A stretch of 23,056 nt of DNA from a virus: positions 1 to 23,056 of the IMG/VR virus record IMGVR_UViG_3300047550_000641. The stretch is one strand, 5' to 3'. The position numbers and the translations under genes are program-made. Shown one piece after another: positions 1 to 8,461 of this stretch. Within the stretch, counting starts at the first letter, position 1, and the number at the start of each line of letters is the position of its first letter. The notes below the pieces were generated by a model that saw only the letters and a program-made list of their open reading frames with translations, did no database searches and was not told where the DNA came from.

Positions 1-1617
1 AGCGTCAAAATCTGCCGCTAATTCACGGTAACCGCGAGCCAAGTCCTTATCTGCGGTTACGGAAGCCTTAGCGCGGAATTCAGCCGCTTTATTTAATAGT
101 TCGGAAACTTCCGACATATCAATTTTCACGCCTGAACGCTTTGGGCCTCCAGATACTGCCTTGCTTTTTGCCGTTGCTAATTCGGCTTGTAACTTATTAA
201 TTTCCTCTTGATAGGAATTAATCTCGGTAGTTACCGCGTCCTTTGCACTCTTTACGGCTTTTTCTACAATTGCAGTAATTGTCTTTTCAGACAAATCTTC
301 GTCATCTTCTTCTTCGTCAATAATGGTGCCAATTTCTTCCGTTGTTGGTGTCGGAATAATTTCTGTAACACTCTTAGGTGTTTGTGCTGGCGATACCATT
401 GTTGCGGTAGTCATATTGGAAGTTGTTCCATCTGGTAGAACAGTTTGTCCACCGCCGTGTGAGTTACCTACTTGATTACAACCGCACTCTAGGCACTTGG
501 TTGCTTCGGCACTTTTGCCTTCGGCTTCTTCAACTTCTTCTTCAGCGGCAGAAGGCTTGCTACCTTCGGCAGTTTCTTCTTCGGCGCTTTCGCCATATTG
601 ACGCTTTTCTTCAACTTCTTCTTCATCTTCGCCGTCAATTTCAATTTCTACGCCAGCCTCTTTACACATAGCAGTAATTTCTTTTAGTGCTTGTTTAGCG
701 GCGGCATAGCGTTCTAGTAGTTCTTCTTTGGAAGGCTTTTCGGAAACCGCCTTCTCATCTTCTTTATGTTCCATTGTTACTCCTTTGGCAGTTTCTACAA
801 GTTCTTCCAACTTAGTGAAGTCAGAACCATTATCAGATTTCGCAAGCATTAGTTTTGCGTTAGGGTTTGCTGGTCTATCTACTAGCGATACTTCTACAAT
901 TTGTCCGTCAATAATGCGACCATTAGCCGCTTTATTATCACGCACAACACGTGGCGAACGGATACCAATTGAGAAACCTTTTAATACGCCAGTTTCTACC
1001 TTCTTAACAGAAACAGGGTCCACAACCAAAGCAGAAATGTAATGTCCGTCAGATTTGCTATCCAATTCTTTAGCAACACCTGCGGCAATATTTGAATGTT
1101 GTTCGCGGATATTACCGCCAGTTTTAAACCACTCTGGCATAGCCTTTTCTAACCAACCAGCGTCACAAATTTGCTGGTCAATATCTACGCTGTCGTCAGT
1201 TGCCTTACCATAAACAAGTAACGTTCCGTCTTCTTGCTTTTCTTGCTTAATAATTGCGGCATACGCATTTGTTGTATCTATTGCCATTGACTTATCCTTT
1301 TTCTTTTCTCTCTCCGCTATGGAATTCGCCCACGATTTGCCAGCATCTCCGCCCCATAAAAGCCAAGCAATATAACCCTTTGAAGGATTTTTAGCGTTAC
1401 CCCAGTTTTCTCCTTTTTTATCAACTTCGTGTCTGGCGAAATAACTTACCATACGATTAATGGTTTCTAAAGGAATTGATTTACCATTTGATAAATCTCT
1501 TGCGCGAGCAACGCCTACTTCGGTTCCACCTCTGCCAAATTCGCGGCGTAATTCTAAACCACGTGCGGCATTTTGTTGAACACTTTTAGGTGGTACAAAA
1601 CCATTTGCCGAAGGCAT
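1..1617 (-). CDS. Prohead protease/scaffold polyprotein, C-terminus beyond the window
   Basis: Open for 539 codons from ATG at 1617 to the left edge. Three parts are visible. Residues 1-110 form a small module (RGLELRREFGRGGTEVGVAR, then YIAWLLWGGDAGKSWAN) that I have seen in front of phage head proteases. Residues 111-281 look like an HK97-type prohead protease, with candidate catalytic His174 (REQHSN) and Ser216 (LKGFSIGIRS). From 282 on the protein is very acidic and Glu-rich with a coiled-coil-like stretch near 450-490, as in scaffolds. The protease would mature the prohead and the scaffold would shape the shell. The start shares one base with the stop of the MuF-like gene (TAATG). Two strong internal in-frame starts lie at the domain borders and are listed separately. 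Family assignment is from motifs and gene order. Confidence 0.85.
   Translation of the reverse strand, partial: MPSANGFVPPKSVQQNAARGLELRREFGRGGTEVGVARARDLSNGKSIPLETINRMVSYFARHEVDKKGENWGNAKNPSKGYIAWLLWGGDAGKSWANSIAEREKKKDKSMAIDTTNAYAAIIKQEKQEDGTLLVYGKATDDSVDIDQQICDAGWLEKAMPEWFKTGGNIREQHSNIAAGVAKELDSKSDGHYISALVVDPVSVKKVETGVLKGFSIGIRSPRVVRDNKAANGRIIDGQIVEVSLVDRPANPNAKLMLAKSDNGSDFTKLEELVETAKGVTMEHKEDEKAVSEKPSKEELLERYAAAKQALKEITAMCKEAGVEIEIDGEDEEEVEEKRQYGESAEEETAEGSKPSAAEEEVEEAEGKSAEATKCLECGCNQVGNSHGGGQTVLPDGTTSNMTTATMVSPAQTPKSVTEIIPTPTTEEIGTIIDEEEDDEDLSEKTITAIVEKAVKSAKDAVTTEINSYQEEINKLQAELATAKSKAVSGGPKRSGVKIDMSEVSELLNKAAEFRAKASVTADKDLARGYRELAADFDA
772..786 (-). promoter_or_regulatory. Internal RBS and in-frame ATG for a nested scaffold
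   Basis: AAAGGAG (780-786) lies 5 nt before an in-frame ATG (774-772), codon 282, at the border between the protease and the acidic scaffold-like region. This is one of the best ribosome-binding sites in the window. The layout matches lambda, where scaffold Nu3 is translated from inside protease gene C. Independent production of the scaffold is inferred. Confidence 0.65.
1285..1300 (-). promoter_or_regulatory. Internal RBS and in-frame ATG at the protease domain border
   Basis: AAAGGA (1295-1300) precedes an in-frame ATG (1287-1285) by 7 nt, at codon 111 of the polyprotein, exactly where the N-terminal module ends and the protease begins. It could yield a protease lacking the N-terminal module. 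Use of this start is inferred. Confidence 0.55.
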
Positions 1618-2525
1618 TAATCCTCGTTTCCTAGAATTATGGATATAGCGTCTTCACCTAAATTGCGCGTATCTACTACGTAAGGCGCAATATCACAAAC
1701 ACAATTTGGGTGCGCTGGTGGTTCCGTATCTCCACTAGGAAAACGCTCGTCAATACGGATAGGCGAAGCGTCTGCGTTCTCTTGGCATAAGTCGCAAGGT
1801 TCAGCAACCAACCACTCTACCAGTTCAACGCCACTATCTTCATATAATTCGCGGTTAGCCACGCTGACGGCACGGCTCATTTCCGTTTGAGCAATATTTA
1901 AAGCGCGCTCGCTATCGGACAAAATATCGTCAATTTCTATTTCTAAATCCTTTGCCAACTTCTCACGATAACCAGCAATTTCTTCCAAAATAGTGCCTAC
2001 TACGGCTTGCGGTGTTTGACCTTTCTTTAAAGCGTTAGCAAGTGCCGTTCCTATTCGGTCTAACGAAGTTCTATTTAAACCTTGAATTGTTACACCGCGC
2101 CTATCTAATAACGTTTGTAATCCTTTAGGCGGTTGAACTAATGCGGCGGCGGCTCTATTGCCCGGTTTCCAGTTAGCCCAATTAACACCGATAGCACGTT
2201 GTAATTGTTGTTTAGTAGGTGCTTTATTTATCTTTGCTTTAGCAATTGCCGATAACGCAATATCTTCACCTAATACATACGCTTCGCTATAAACAGTTCT
2301 AAACGCCGCCATTAACGCCGTATTATTTGGTCTAACGTTTGCTCTTGCCCAGTCACGTGCTTGCTCGGTAGTCATATTTACGCTAGGCATATTATGTAAA
2401 AATGCTTCAACCACATCTTTGGTATTAATACTTTCTTTAATACCATCACGAATTAATTTGGCACGTCTAGCGGCTAACCGAACCTTTGCGCTATTACGTT
2501 GCTTCCACGCACGGCTTTCCTTCAT
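1617..2525 (-). CDS. MuF-like/SPP1 gp7-like phage head morphogenesis protein
   Basis: 302-residue minor head protein expected to sit near the portal and take part in capsid assembly or DNA ejection. The N-terminal half is helical and basic. The C-terminal part carries the family's Cys/His-rich block: VEWLVAEPCDLCQENA, then RFPSGDTEPPAHPNCVCDIA (about residues 238-282), which resembles Mu gpF-type proteins. It lies 6 nt downstream of the portal gene and its stop overlaps the next start, the usual portal-MuF-protease order. The start at 2525 is the first ATG after the portal stop. Confidence 0.88.
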   Translation of the reverse strand: MKESRAWKQRNSAKVRLAARRAKLIRDGIKESINTKDVVEAFLHNMPSVNMTTEQARDWARANVRPNNTALMAAFRTVYSEAYVLGEDIALSAIAKAKINKAPTKQQLQRAIGVNWANWKPGNRAAAALVQPPKGLQTLLDRRGVTIQGLNRTSLDRIGTALANALKKGQTPQAVVGTILEEIAGYREKLAKDLEIEIDDILSDSERALNIAQTEMSRAVSVANRELYEDSGVELVEWLVAEPCDLCQENADASPIRIDERFPSGDTEPPAHPNCVCDIAPYVVDTRNLGEDAISIILGNED

Positions 2526-2531
2526 TTTTAC

Positions 2532-4382
2532 CTACGCTAAATAACGTTCGGCATACCAGCGTGCGCTGTCGTAATCCTTTGTGGCTACAAATTTATTCAA
2601 AACGTCAGCATAAACAACTGGCGTTTCTTTAAATCGGAATGAACGTTCTGGCGATTTGCGTAACCAGCGCAAGAATTGTTTTAGTTCCTCTTGAACTGCT
2701 TTACCTTCGTCAATTTGTTCACGTTCGCCTTCGCCTTGAACTGTTCCTAATTCTTCGGCAGTTGGTTCTGGCGTAGGTGCGTCAATTGCGCCTAATAGTT
2801 CATCTCCACCTTCAACTGGTGTTTCTAGTGGTTTAAATCCACCTTCGGTAACTAAATACGCACCATTACCTACGGCAACAATAGGCATATCTGCCTCTGG
2901 TGCTTCAATTAATGGGCGACCTGTTAATGAACGTGCTTCGTTAAGTGTTAATGCGCCAGACTTTAACTCAATATCGCGTGTTCGAGCAACTGATTCCAAA
3001 TCTTGACGACCACTTTCCATAAACTTAAATTCAAGTTCGCGTGGCATACCTAAGAACATATAAGACAAATGCGAAAGCATACGAGATACCCACGTTGCTA
3101 ACGGAATTGCGCCTAATACTTCCGAACTTTGTGCTTGTCCTAATTGAAAACCAGAGCCGCCTAATCCGTTCTTTGGATTAAATCCAATTTCGCTAGGCAA
3201 TACGCCGTAGTGACCGCAAATAGAATTAACTAAATACTCATCTAACGTATCTTTAAAACGTTCGCCATATCCGTCATATTGAACTGGTTCCATACCTGCT
3301 GGAAGAAGTCTTACGCGCTTACGTTGTTCTGTTTGTCCAGCCAAATCGGAATTAAAAATATCTTCATACGCCTTTAGCAAGTTAGGATTATTACCAAAGT
3401 TTGCGTCCGTTTTCATAATCAATTCTGGTGTAACGCCATCTGTATATTCGGCGCGTAACCATTGTTGCCTACGCAAATAAATATCGGCTAATGGCAAAGC
3501 GCGTTCAGTTGGGCTATAACCATAAACAGTTGTGGCTCTACGATTACGAATAAAGTAAGCAAGTTCATCGGAAGTAAATTCGCCATCTGCGGTTTCACTT
3601 TCGGTTGGTGCGGCAAATTCGCTACGTGGAAAACCATAAAGAATTTGTTGATAAGAAGGAAATGGCGGAGTAGGGCGCATACCTCTATCGTCAATTAATG
3701 GCTTAATAGTTGAACCATCAAGAATTTGTAATCCAAATAAATCGCCGCCTACTGTTGGTTGCGGCCAAATTGCCCACGCGTCAAGCACCAATATTTCTTC
3801 AAGTGCGATATTCAACCAGTCATAAAAGAGTAATCCGTTAGCCTTATCTGGTTGTTCCCAAAATGAACGAAGGCGCGCAATTTCTTCCGTATATCTTTCA
3901 CGTGCCACCGACATAGCGCGAACGCGAGCGCCACCGATTTCGCTAATAAGTTTTTCTGCGCTATCTTCGGCAAGAACAATATCCCAATTTAAACCAAGTA
4001 TTTTTGCCTTACTTACTTCAATACAACGGCGCAAAATATCAATTTGGTCTGCCGCAGCGCGTAGAGTTTTAAACGGAACTAATCTAGTTTCCGTAATATT
4101 AATATTTTGTGCTACTTGATATTCATAGCGGCGTGGGTCTGGTCTTCCACTTTCGGAAGGTGGATTAATTGCGCCCGGAATAATAGGCGAACCTGGTGAG
4201 AACGGAACAGTAGGCGTAATGGCGTTACGTGGCAAAGGGTCAGTTTGTCCGTAAGTTACATTTGTGCGCCCCGATATATTACGCATTTGCTGTTCAGTTA
4301 AGGTTACCGAACCTACAGGAAGATTAGGTGCTTTCTGTAATTGTTCGGCAACCTTTTCAGCAAATCGGTCTATTAGACCCAT
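2532..4382 (-). CDS. Phage portal protein
   Basis: 616 residues, large for the HK97-type family because of a Pro-rich N-terminal extension (about 50-90) and an acidic C-terminal tail (about 505-560). The dodecameric portal is the DNA entry channel and docks the terminase. Support comes from the helical core, the segment EIGFNPKNGLGGSGFQLGQA (about 393-412), the NEARSLTGRPLIEAPE segment near 470-485 that resembles the LT.NEaR...G...i end of HK97-type portals, and its place just before a MuF-like gene and protease. Three fibre-like genes separate it from the large terminase gene, which is unusual since these two are normally adjacent. Confidence 0.87.
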   Translation of the reverse strand: MGLIDRFAEKVAEQLQKAPNLPVGSVTLTEQQMRNISGRTNVTYGQTDPLPRNAITPTVPFSPGSPIIPGAINPPSESGRPDPRRYEYQVAQNINITETRLVPFKTLRAAADQIDILRRCIEVSKAKILGLNWDIVLAEDSAEKLISEIGGARVRAMSVARERYTEEIARLRSFWEQPDKANGLLFYDWLNIALEEILVLDAWAIWPQPTVGGDLFGLQILDGSTIKPLIDDRGMRPTPPFPSYQQILYGFPRSEFAAPTESETADGEFTSDELAYFIRNRRATTVYGYSPTERALPLADIYLRRQQWLRAEYTDGVTPELIMKTDANFGNNPNLLKAYEDIFNSDLAGQTEQRKRVRLLPAGMEPVQYDGYGERFKDTLDEYLVNSICGHYGVLPSEIGFNPKNGLGGSGFQLGQAQSSEVLGAIPLATWVSRMLSHLSYMFLGMPRELEFKFMESGRQDLESVARTRDIELKSGALTLNEARSLTGRPLIEAPEADMPIVAVGNGAYLVTEGGFKPLETPVEGGDELLGAIDAPTPEPTAEELGTVQGEGEREQIDEGKAVQEELKQFLRWLRKSPERSFRFKETPVVYADVLNKFVATKDYDSARWYAERYLA

Positions 4383-4395
4383 TTATGCCCCCTAA

Positions 4396-5892
4396 TTAAC
4401 CGTGAACAACTACACGATATTGATTTGAAGTTGGTGCTACCGAGAACAATAACGTAATAGCGGTGGTAGAAGTATGTTGAACGTCGCAAATAACTTCCGC
4501 GTATGGCGAGGAATTATCATAAACGGCAACAGTTACATCTTTAGTTCCAAGATTATGTGAAACTACATAAGAAGTTGCGGTGCCATCGCCTACGTTTGCG
4601 GCATATTTCTTAACAACTACCGCAGTATCAATATCAAATCCGCTTGCGCCAACAGTTAGACCGCCACCGCTTACTACTACGCCAGAGAAATTAGAACCAA
4701 CAAGTTGAACACCATTACTTGCGGTATAAGTTCCAGCACCAGAGAATTGTTGCCAAACAATTGCGGTTGTTCCAACAGTTACGCCAGTTGAAGTTTGAAC
4801 CCAACCAGTATTGTCGTAAGAAGTTCCACCAGTAACAAATACGAAATCGCCACCTTGAATTTCGGCAGAAGTATTAAAGTCAGTTGCGCGTGTTAATACC
4901 CAGTTAGTTGAAACTGAACCAGTATCGGTAACTGTATAAATACCATTTTGTGACTGCGTTGTTTGGTTCTTTACTAGAACGCGGTCAGATACTGAAAGAG
5001 TTACGCCATCAATTACTAATGCGGCTTGTGTTCCACTATTAGTAAGAGTTGCGCCTACGCCGCTAGTTCCGTTGTCGTAAGTCGCAGTTAAATTTGCGGT
5101 TGTTGCGGCAACTACCGAAGCGTGGATATGTAAACCTTCTGCTACGCCATCAACGTAGCCTTTAGTTGCGGCGTCAGTTGCGTTAGTTGGTGTAGCAAGG
5201 TTTGTAATTTTGTAGTTATTAAATGAAACATCTGCGGTTGGAGTTGCGAGCGCAGAAAGATTAATTGCGGAGTGCGCCGCGTTATCGTGCGTAGGAGTTC
5301 CGTGCGTATGGTCGGCACGTGCTACGTCTGTGCTTGAACCATTTCCGCTAGAAGCACCAAATGAAGTTTGCGCAGTTACGTTTCCAAAATCTGGCATTTC
5401 GTGGACGTGGTCTTCACGAGCAGGTGCGGTTCCAGTTCCTACTGCGCCATTAGCACCGATAGAAAGTGAAGAAGGCGTATTGTTTGTTAATGCTGGCGTT
5501 CCGTGAGTATGGTCTGCGCGAGCAAAGTTTGTGCTACTTCCATTACCACTACTTGCGCCATAAGAAGTTTGCGCAGTTACTGAACCAAAGTTATTAATTT
5601 GTGTCCAAGTAGTTCCATCATCAAAATAAAGAAGATAATTATCAGTTGCGTAGTAAAGACGACCAGCAACACCAGCCGCAGGGCGAGCCGCAAGTGTTCC
5701 AGAAATAACTTCGGATTCATTTAGAACCGATACCCAACCGCCGCCGTCGTAGTAATAAAGTTCATTGTCGCCAGTATTAAAGTAAATTTGACCTGCTTGC
5801 GGTGAAGAAGGAGCAGTGCCTAGATTTTGAATTACGGCATTTTGTAATTCGTTTTTATTAAGGTCAATAGATACTAAAAACTTACGTGCCAT
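4396..5892 (-). CDS. Tail-fibre-like structural protein with HxH repeats
   Basis: 498 residues, probably a trimeric fibre or appendage protein. The N-terminus has two short modules of the type GQIYFNTGDNELYYYDGGGW and GRLYYATDNYLLYFDDGTTW, common in phage fibres. Next come two copies of a repeat containing TAQTS(Y/F)GASSGNGSST and ARADHTHGTP, with a third variant AREDHVHEMP between them. HxH motifs are known to hold metal ions in T4 gp37 fibre tips. A region with ATKGYVDG and VTLSVSDRVLVKNQTTQSQN follows, as in fibre shafts. The C-terminal 70 residues (SHNLGTKDVTVAVYD...) resemble the C-terminus of the 92-residue protein next door. Its place between terminase and portal genes is odd. Confidence 0.8.
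   Translation of the reverse strand: MARKFLVSIDLNKNELQNAVIQNLGTAPSSPQAGQIYFNTGDNELYYYDGGGWVSVLNESEVISGTLAARPAAGVAGRLYYATDNYLLYFDDGTTWTQINNFGSVTAQTSYGASSGNGSSTNFARADHTHGTPALTNNTPSSLSIGANGAVGTGTAPAREDHVHEMPDFGNVTAQTSFGASSGNGSSTDVARADHTHGTPTHDNAAHSAINLSALATPTADVSFNNYKITNLATPTNATDAATKGYVDGVAEGLHIHASVVAATTANLTATYDNGTSGVGATLTNSGTQAALVIDGVTLSVSDRVLVKNQTTQSQNGIYTVTDTGSVSTNWVLTRATDFNTSAEIQGGDFVFVTGGTSYDNTGWVQTSTGVTVGTTAIVWQQFSGAGTYTASNGVQLVGSNFSGVVVSGGGLTVGASGFDIDTAVVVKKYAANVGDGTATSYVVSHNLGTKDVTVAVYDNSSPYAEVICDVQHTSTTAITLLFSVAPTSNQYRVVVHG
5297..5589 (-). repeat. Two 92-bp direct repeats within the fibre gene
   Basis: Copies at 5297-5388 and 5498-5589 are 201 bp (67 codons) apart and clearly similar but diverged. 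They encode the TAQTS.GASSGNGSST...ARADHTHGTP unit. The in-frame spacing suggests expansion of the fibre by domain duplication. Confidence 0.75.
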
Positions 5893-5902
5893 TATTTATC
5901 TC

Positions 5903-6181
5903 CTAAATCACATACGCCGTGCCTGTAAAGGCACTGGTGAAGGTTATCACCATTTGGTTTTTACTTGGGTAACTAAACGTGCCTTCACATTGTGTTCCTG
6001 CGCTATCTAGCACAACTGCGGTTGGTTCACCATTTAAGTTATGGTTAATTGTCCAAACCGCACTTGAAACCGCTTGCGTATGAACGTAGAAAATCTGCGT
6101 TCCGCCCGGTCCTTGCGGTCCAACTGCGGAAACTGTGACCGTAGGGATAACGGGTTTAATTACAACTACTTCGTCAGCCAT
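5903..6181 (-). CDS. Small fibre-type structural protein
   Basis: 92 residues: a short N-terminal segment with a collagen-like GPQGPGG (residues 21-27), then a compact beta-rich domain with WTINHNLNGEPTAVVLDSAG and a closing ITFTSAFTGTAYVI. This domain type ends many phage fibre proteins, and a related version (SHNLGTKDVTVAVYD) ends the neighbouring 498-residue fibre. Its start overlaps the stop of the 182-residue gene by one base. It probably builds the same appendage. The exact role is unknown. Confidence 0.65.
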   Translation of the reverse strand: MADEVVVIKPVIPTVTVSAVGPQGPGGTQIFYVHTQAVSSAVWTINHNLNGEPTAVVLDSAGTQCEGTFSYPSKNQMVITFTSAFTGTAYVI

Positions 6182-6729
6182 TATCTAGTCACCTCTGCAG
6201 ATACGATTACTTGACCTTGCGCAACTCGTGTAACAATACCACTAAGACTTGTAATTTCAATGTCGTAGTAATACGTGCCTTCATCAATTAGTGTCGTTTG
6301 TGCCGCAGTTGCGTGGCAAGCAATTGTGCCAGTTAAAGCCGTAATGGCAATACCGCCATTAGAAGTATTAAGCGTTAATACTGCGTCTGGGCTAGAAGGT
6401 AATGAACGTATTTGTAGTTCAGCCGTATAACTTGTCAAATTAACTGGCGCGTAAGCAATACCGCCAGATATATAAACGCCAGTTGCGCTATTAGTAACAT
6501 TAAAGTTTGACGCAGTTGCCGAAGCAACCGATACATTTTGAAAGTTATATTGGCTTGGTAATACGCCACTAATAGAAACAGTTTGTCCTGCTGTAAATCC
6601 ATTAGTCGCCGTAAAAGTTACAGTTGTTCCATTACCGACCACGTTAGTAATTTCGGCTGGTTGATTATAAACAAAATTGATATACCAGTCAGCGCCTTGG
6701 TCTATTTCTACGTTATATACAACTGCCAT
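6181..6729 (-). CDS. Structural protein with an inserted Ig-like beta module
   Basis: 182 residues with no catalytic motifs. The N-terminal IDQGADWYINFVY and residues from about 93 (VNLTSYTAELQIR ... ALTGTIACHATAAQTTLIDE ... YYYDIEIT) look like one familiar phage baseplate/fibre beta domain. Between them, about residues 28-90, sits an autonomous-looking module (ITNVVGNGTTVTFTATNGF, then VSISGVLPSQYN) of the kind that recurs in phage virion proteins. I read it as a domain inserted into a loop. Its start overlaps the TerL stop and its stop overlaps the next start, each by one base. A role in the virion appendage is inferred. Confidence 0.6.
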   Translation of the reverse strand: MAVVYNVEIDQGADWYINFVYNQPAEITNVVGNGTTVTFTATNGFTAGQTVSISGVLPSQYNFQNVSVASATASNFNVTNSATGVYISGGIAYAPVNLTSYTAELQIRSLPSSPDAVLTLNTSNGGIAITALTGTIACHATAAQTTLIDEGTYYYDIEITSLSGIVTRVAQGQVIVSAEVTR

Positions 6730-8075
6730 TATTCTCCTAAAGGATTACCGCATTTAAAACAGTTTACCGCTTGCTTAGGACTTGGCATACCACATTTGCT
6801 ACAAATCTTTGCCATTGCGGCAAGTGTAAGCATACTAGAACCACTTGTGTTTAATTCAGTTAATGCCCATACCAGCGCGTCAAGTCTATCTGGACTTTCA
6901 TTACTTAGTGGTGTCCACTCGCACATTTGTTCTTCCAATTCTGGAAAATAACCTACGTGGTGAACTCTGCCTTGTTCATATAACGCACTAATCGGTTCGG
7001 CTCGCAATTGCTTTCCTCTAGTCGCTGTAACCTTTTGCGTAGCAACCGACCTATCTACCTGCTGTAAAGTCATAATAACCATATCGCCGCCATTGTTTGT
7101 TTCGGCAACTATTTTGTCGGCTTTATATTCGTGGTAAAGATTAACGGCTTGTCTTGCCCACGTATCTGGCGTTGCGCGTAACGATTTATCGGATAGAACG
7201 TAGTAATGCCCATCAGCCGTTAAACCAGCCGCAACAATTCCAGTTAAGTCGCTATTAACGTTACTGGTAACGGCAGGGTCAATTGCTACGACAACGCGAA
7301 CTAATGGCGGACATTCTCTTACTCGCGCCGCTTCAATTAGTTCTCTTGTCCATAACGCACCTTCCACGTTATCTAATATTTCGCCGTATAACTCTTGCCG
7401 ACCTAATCGCGTATTCTCGTAACGTAATCTAAGTTCCGCGAGCGCACTTGCCGCTAAGTTATCTGCGTTATCAAAAGTTGAACCACGCACGACACGAACG
7501 CCGTCACGAGATATTAAATCCTTAATTAACTTTGTCGGGCGTGGCGTAGTAGTAACAATAGTTTGTGGGTATTCGCCTAAACGTAATCCAAATTGATACT
7601 GGTCCCACGCGTCTGGATATTTAAATGCCGCTAACTCGTCAAACCAACCGCCGTGAAATTGTGGTCCACGAAAGCGGTCAGGTTCTTCACCACTAAATAA
7701 CTTAATACGGCTTCCATTAGTTAAAAAGATTTCTCCGATACTGCGGTTGTAATCTTTAAGTGTTCCGTATTCTTTTAGTATTTGAATAATGCCAGATACG
7801 CCTTCCGCGCACGTATCTCTAACATCTGAATAGGTTGGTGCGGCAATAGCCCAACGTGTGCGTGGATTACTGCTGGCTTGCCACGCCAACCATTCAGCCG
7901 CAGTTCGGGTCTTCCCAGCACCGCGACCTGCTAAATACAACCATACCAACCACGATTTATCTTCAGTTGGAACTTGTTCCGTTCTCGCTAACTGGCGTGT
8001 CCAGCGCACGTGTCGGCTGGCTATCAAGGAGAGCGACAAGTCGCTTGACCTCTGCGTCAATGGTGTCGTAGTCAT
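6729..8075 (-). CDS. terL: Terminase large subunit with C-terminal zinc ribbon
   Basis: 448-residue packaging motor: an ATPase that pumps DNA into the prohead and a nuclease that cuts genome units. Walker A AGRGAGKT is at 49-56, Walker B WFDE at 144-147 and a coupling-type TTTPRP at 175-180. Candidate RNase H-like nuclease acids are D266 (VVAIDPA), E325 (IVAET) and D396/D399 (DRLDALVWAL). The last 24 residues add CSKC-x10-CFKC, a zinc ribbon beyond the usual end of the family. The start at 8075 lies 113 nt inside terS in another frame and is supported by AGAGGT about 9 nt upstream and by homology-like sequence soon after (ARTEQVPTEDKSW). Confidence 0.95.
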   Translation of the reverse strand: MTTTPLTQRSSDLSLSLIASRHVRWTRQLARTEQVPTEDKSWLVWLYLAGRGAGKTRTAAEWLAWQASSNPRTRWAIAAPTYSDVRDTCAEGVSGIIQILKEYGTLKDYNRSIGEIFLTNGSRIKLFSGEEPDRFRGPQFHGGWFDELAAFKYPDAWDQYQFGLRLGEYPQTIVTTTPRPTKLIKDLISRDGVRVVRGSTFDNADNLAASALAELRLRYENTRLGRQELYGEILDNVEGALWTRELIEAARVRECPPLVRVVVAIDPAVTSNVNSDLTGIVAAGLTADGHYYVLSDKSLRATPDTWARQAVNLYHEYKADKIVAETNNGGDMVIMTLQQVDRSVATQKVTATRGKQLRAEPISALYEQGRVHHVGYFPELEEQMCEWTPLSNESPDRLDALVWALTELNTSGSSMLTLAAMAKICSKCGMPSPKQAVNCFKCGNPLGE

Positions 8076-8424
8076 AATGCGTTACCTCTAACTGCGTTTT
8101 AATTGGTACATCTAAACCAAGCAAACGCGCTCGCCGTTCCATAATCTTTATTAATGCCATTACTGCCGATACCGTGCCTTGTAATACTTCGTTCCATATT
8201 GCCGCTTGCGCAATATCTAATCTATCCATTTCAGTATTACGTAACGCAACTACATCTTCATAAACAACACGCGAACACGCACGTTGATAAGCCTTTTGCG
8301 CCGAACTAGCGTTAGCGTAACCAACACGCTCTGCGATTAAGTCAAATGTTAATCCGCCGCGCCGTAGTTCTAATACGCGCTTTTCTTTTTCAAGTATTTC
8401 TGGATTACTTTTTCCTTTTGGCAT
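7963..8424 (-). CDS. terS: Terminase small subunit
   Basis: 153 residues. The basic N-terminal MPKGKSNPEILEKEKRVLEL leads into an HTH-like segment (GLTFDLIAERVGYANASSAQ, about 29-48), expected to bind the packaging-initiation site. A long helical region follows (about 60-105, with IKIMERRARLLGLD) that typically oligomerises, and the acidic C-terminus would contact TerL. A GGAAGG stretch lies some 14 nt before the ATG. The last 113 nt also encode the N-terminus of TerL in another frame. Assignment rests on HTH plus oligomerisation layout and the position just before terL. Confidence 0.85.
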   Translation of the reverse strand: MPKGKSNPEILEKEKRVLELRRGGLTFDLIAERVGYANASSAQKAYQRACSRVVYEDVVALRNTEMDRLDIAQAAIWNEVLQGTVSAVMALIKIMERRARLLGLDVPIKTQLEVTHYDYDTIDAEVKRLVALLDSQPTRALDTPVSENGTSSN

Positions 8425-8461
8425 AATCGTTATATCCTTCCATATATCGGATAAAAAAGCA

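Noticed and set aside
208-1042. Three open frames on the plus strand
   Set aside because: They are antisense to the continuous 539-codon protease/scaffold frame and their translations are low-complexity Cys/Leu/Arg or Ser/Thr-rich.
3488-3694. 68-codon minus-strand frame inside the portal gene
   Set aside because: Out of frame with the portal, which shows continuous protein-like sequence here.
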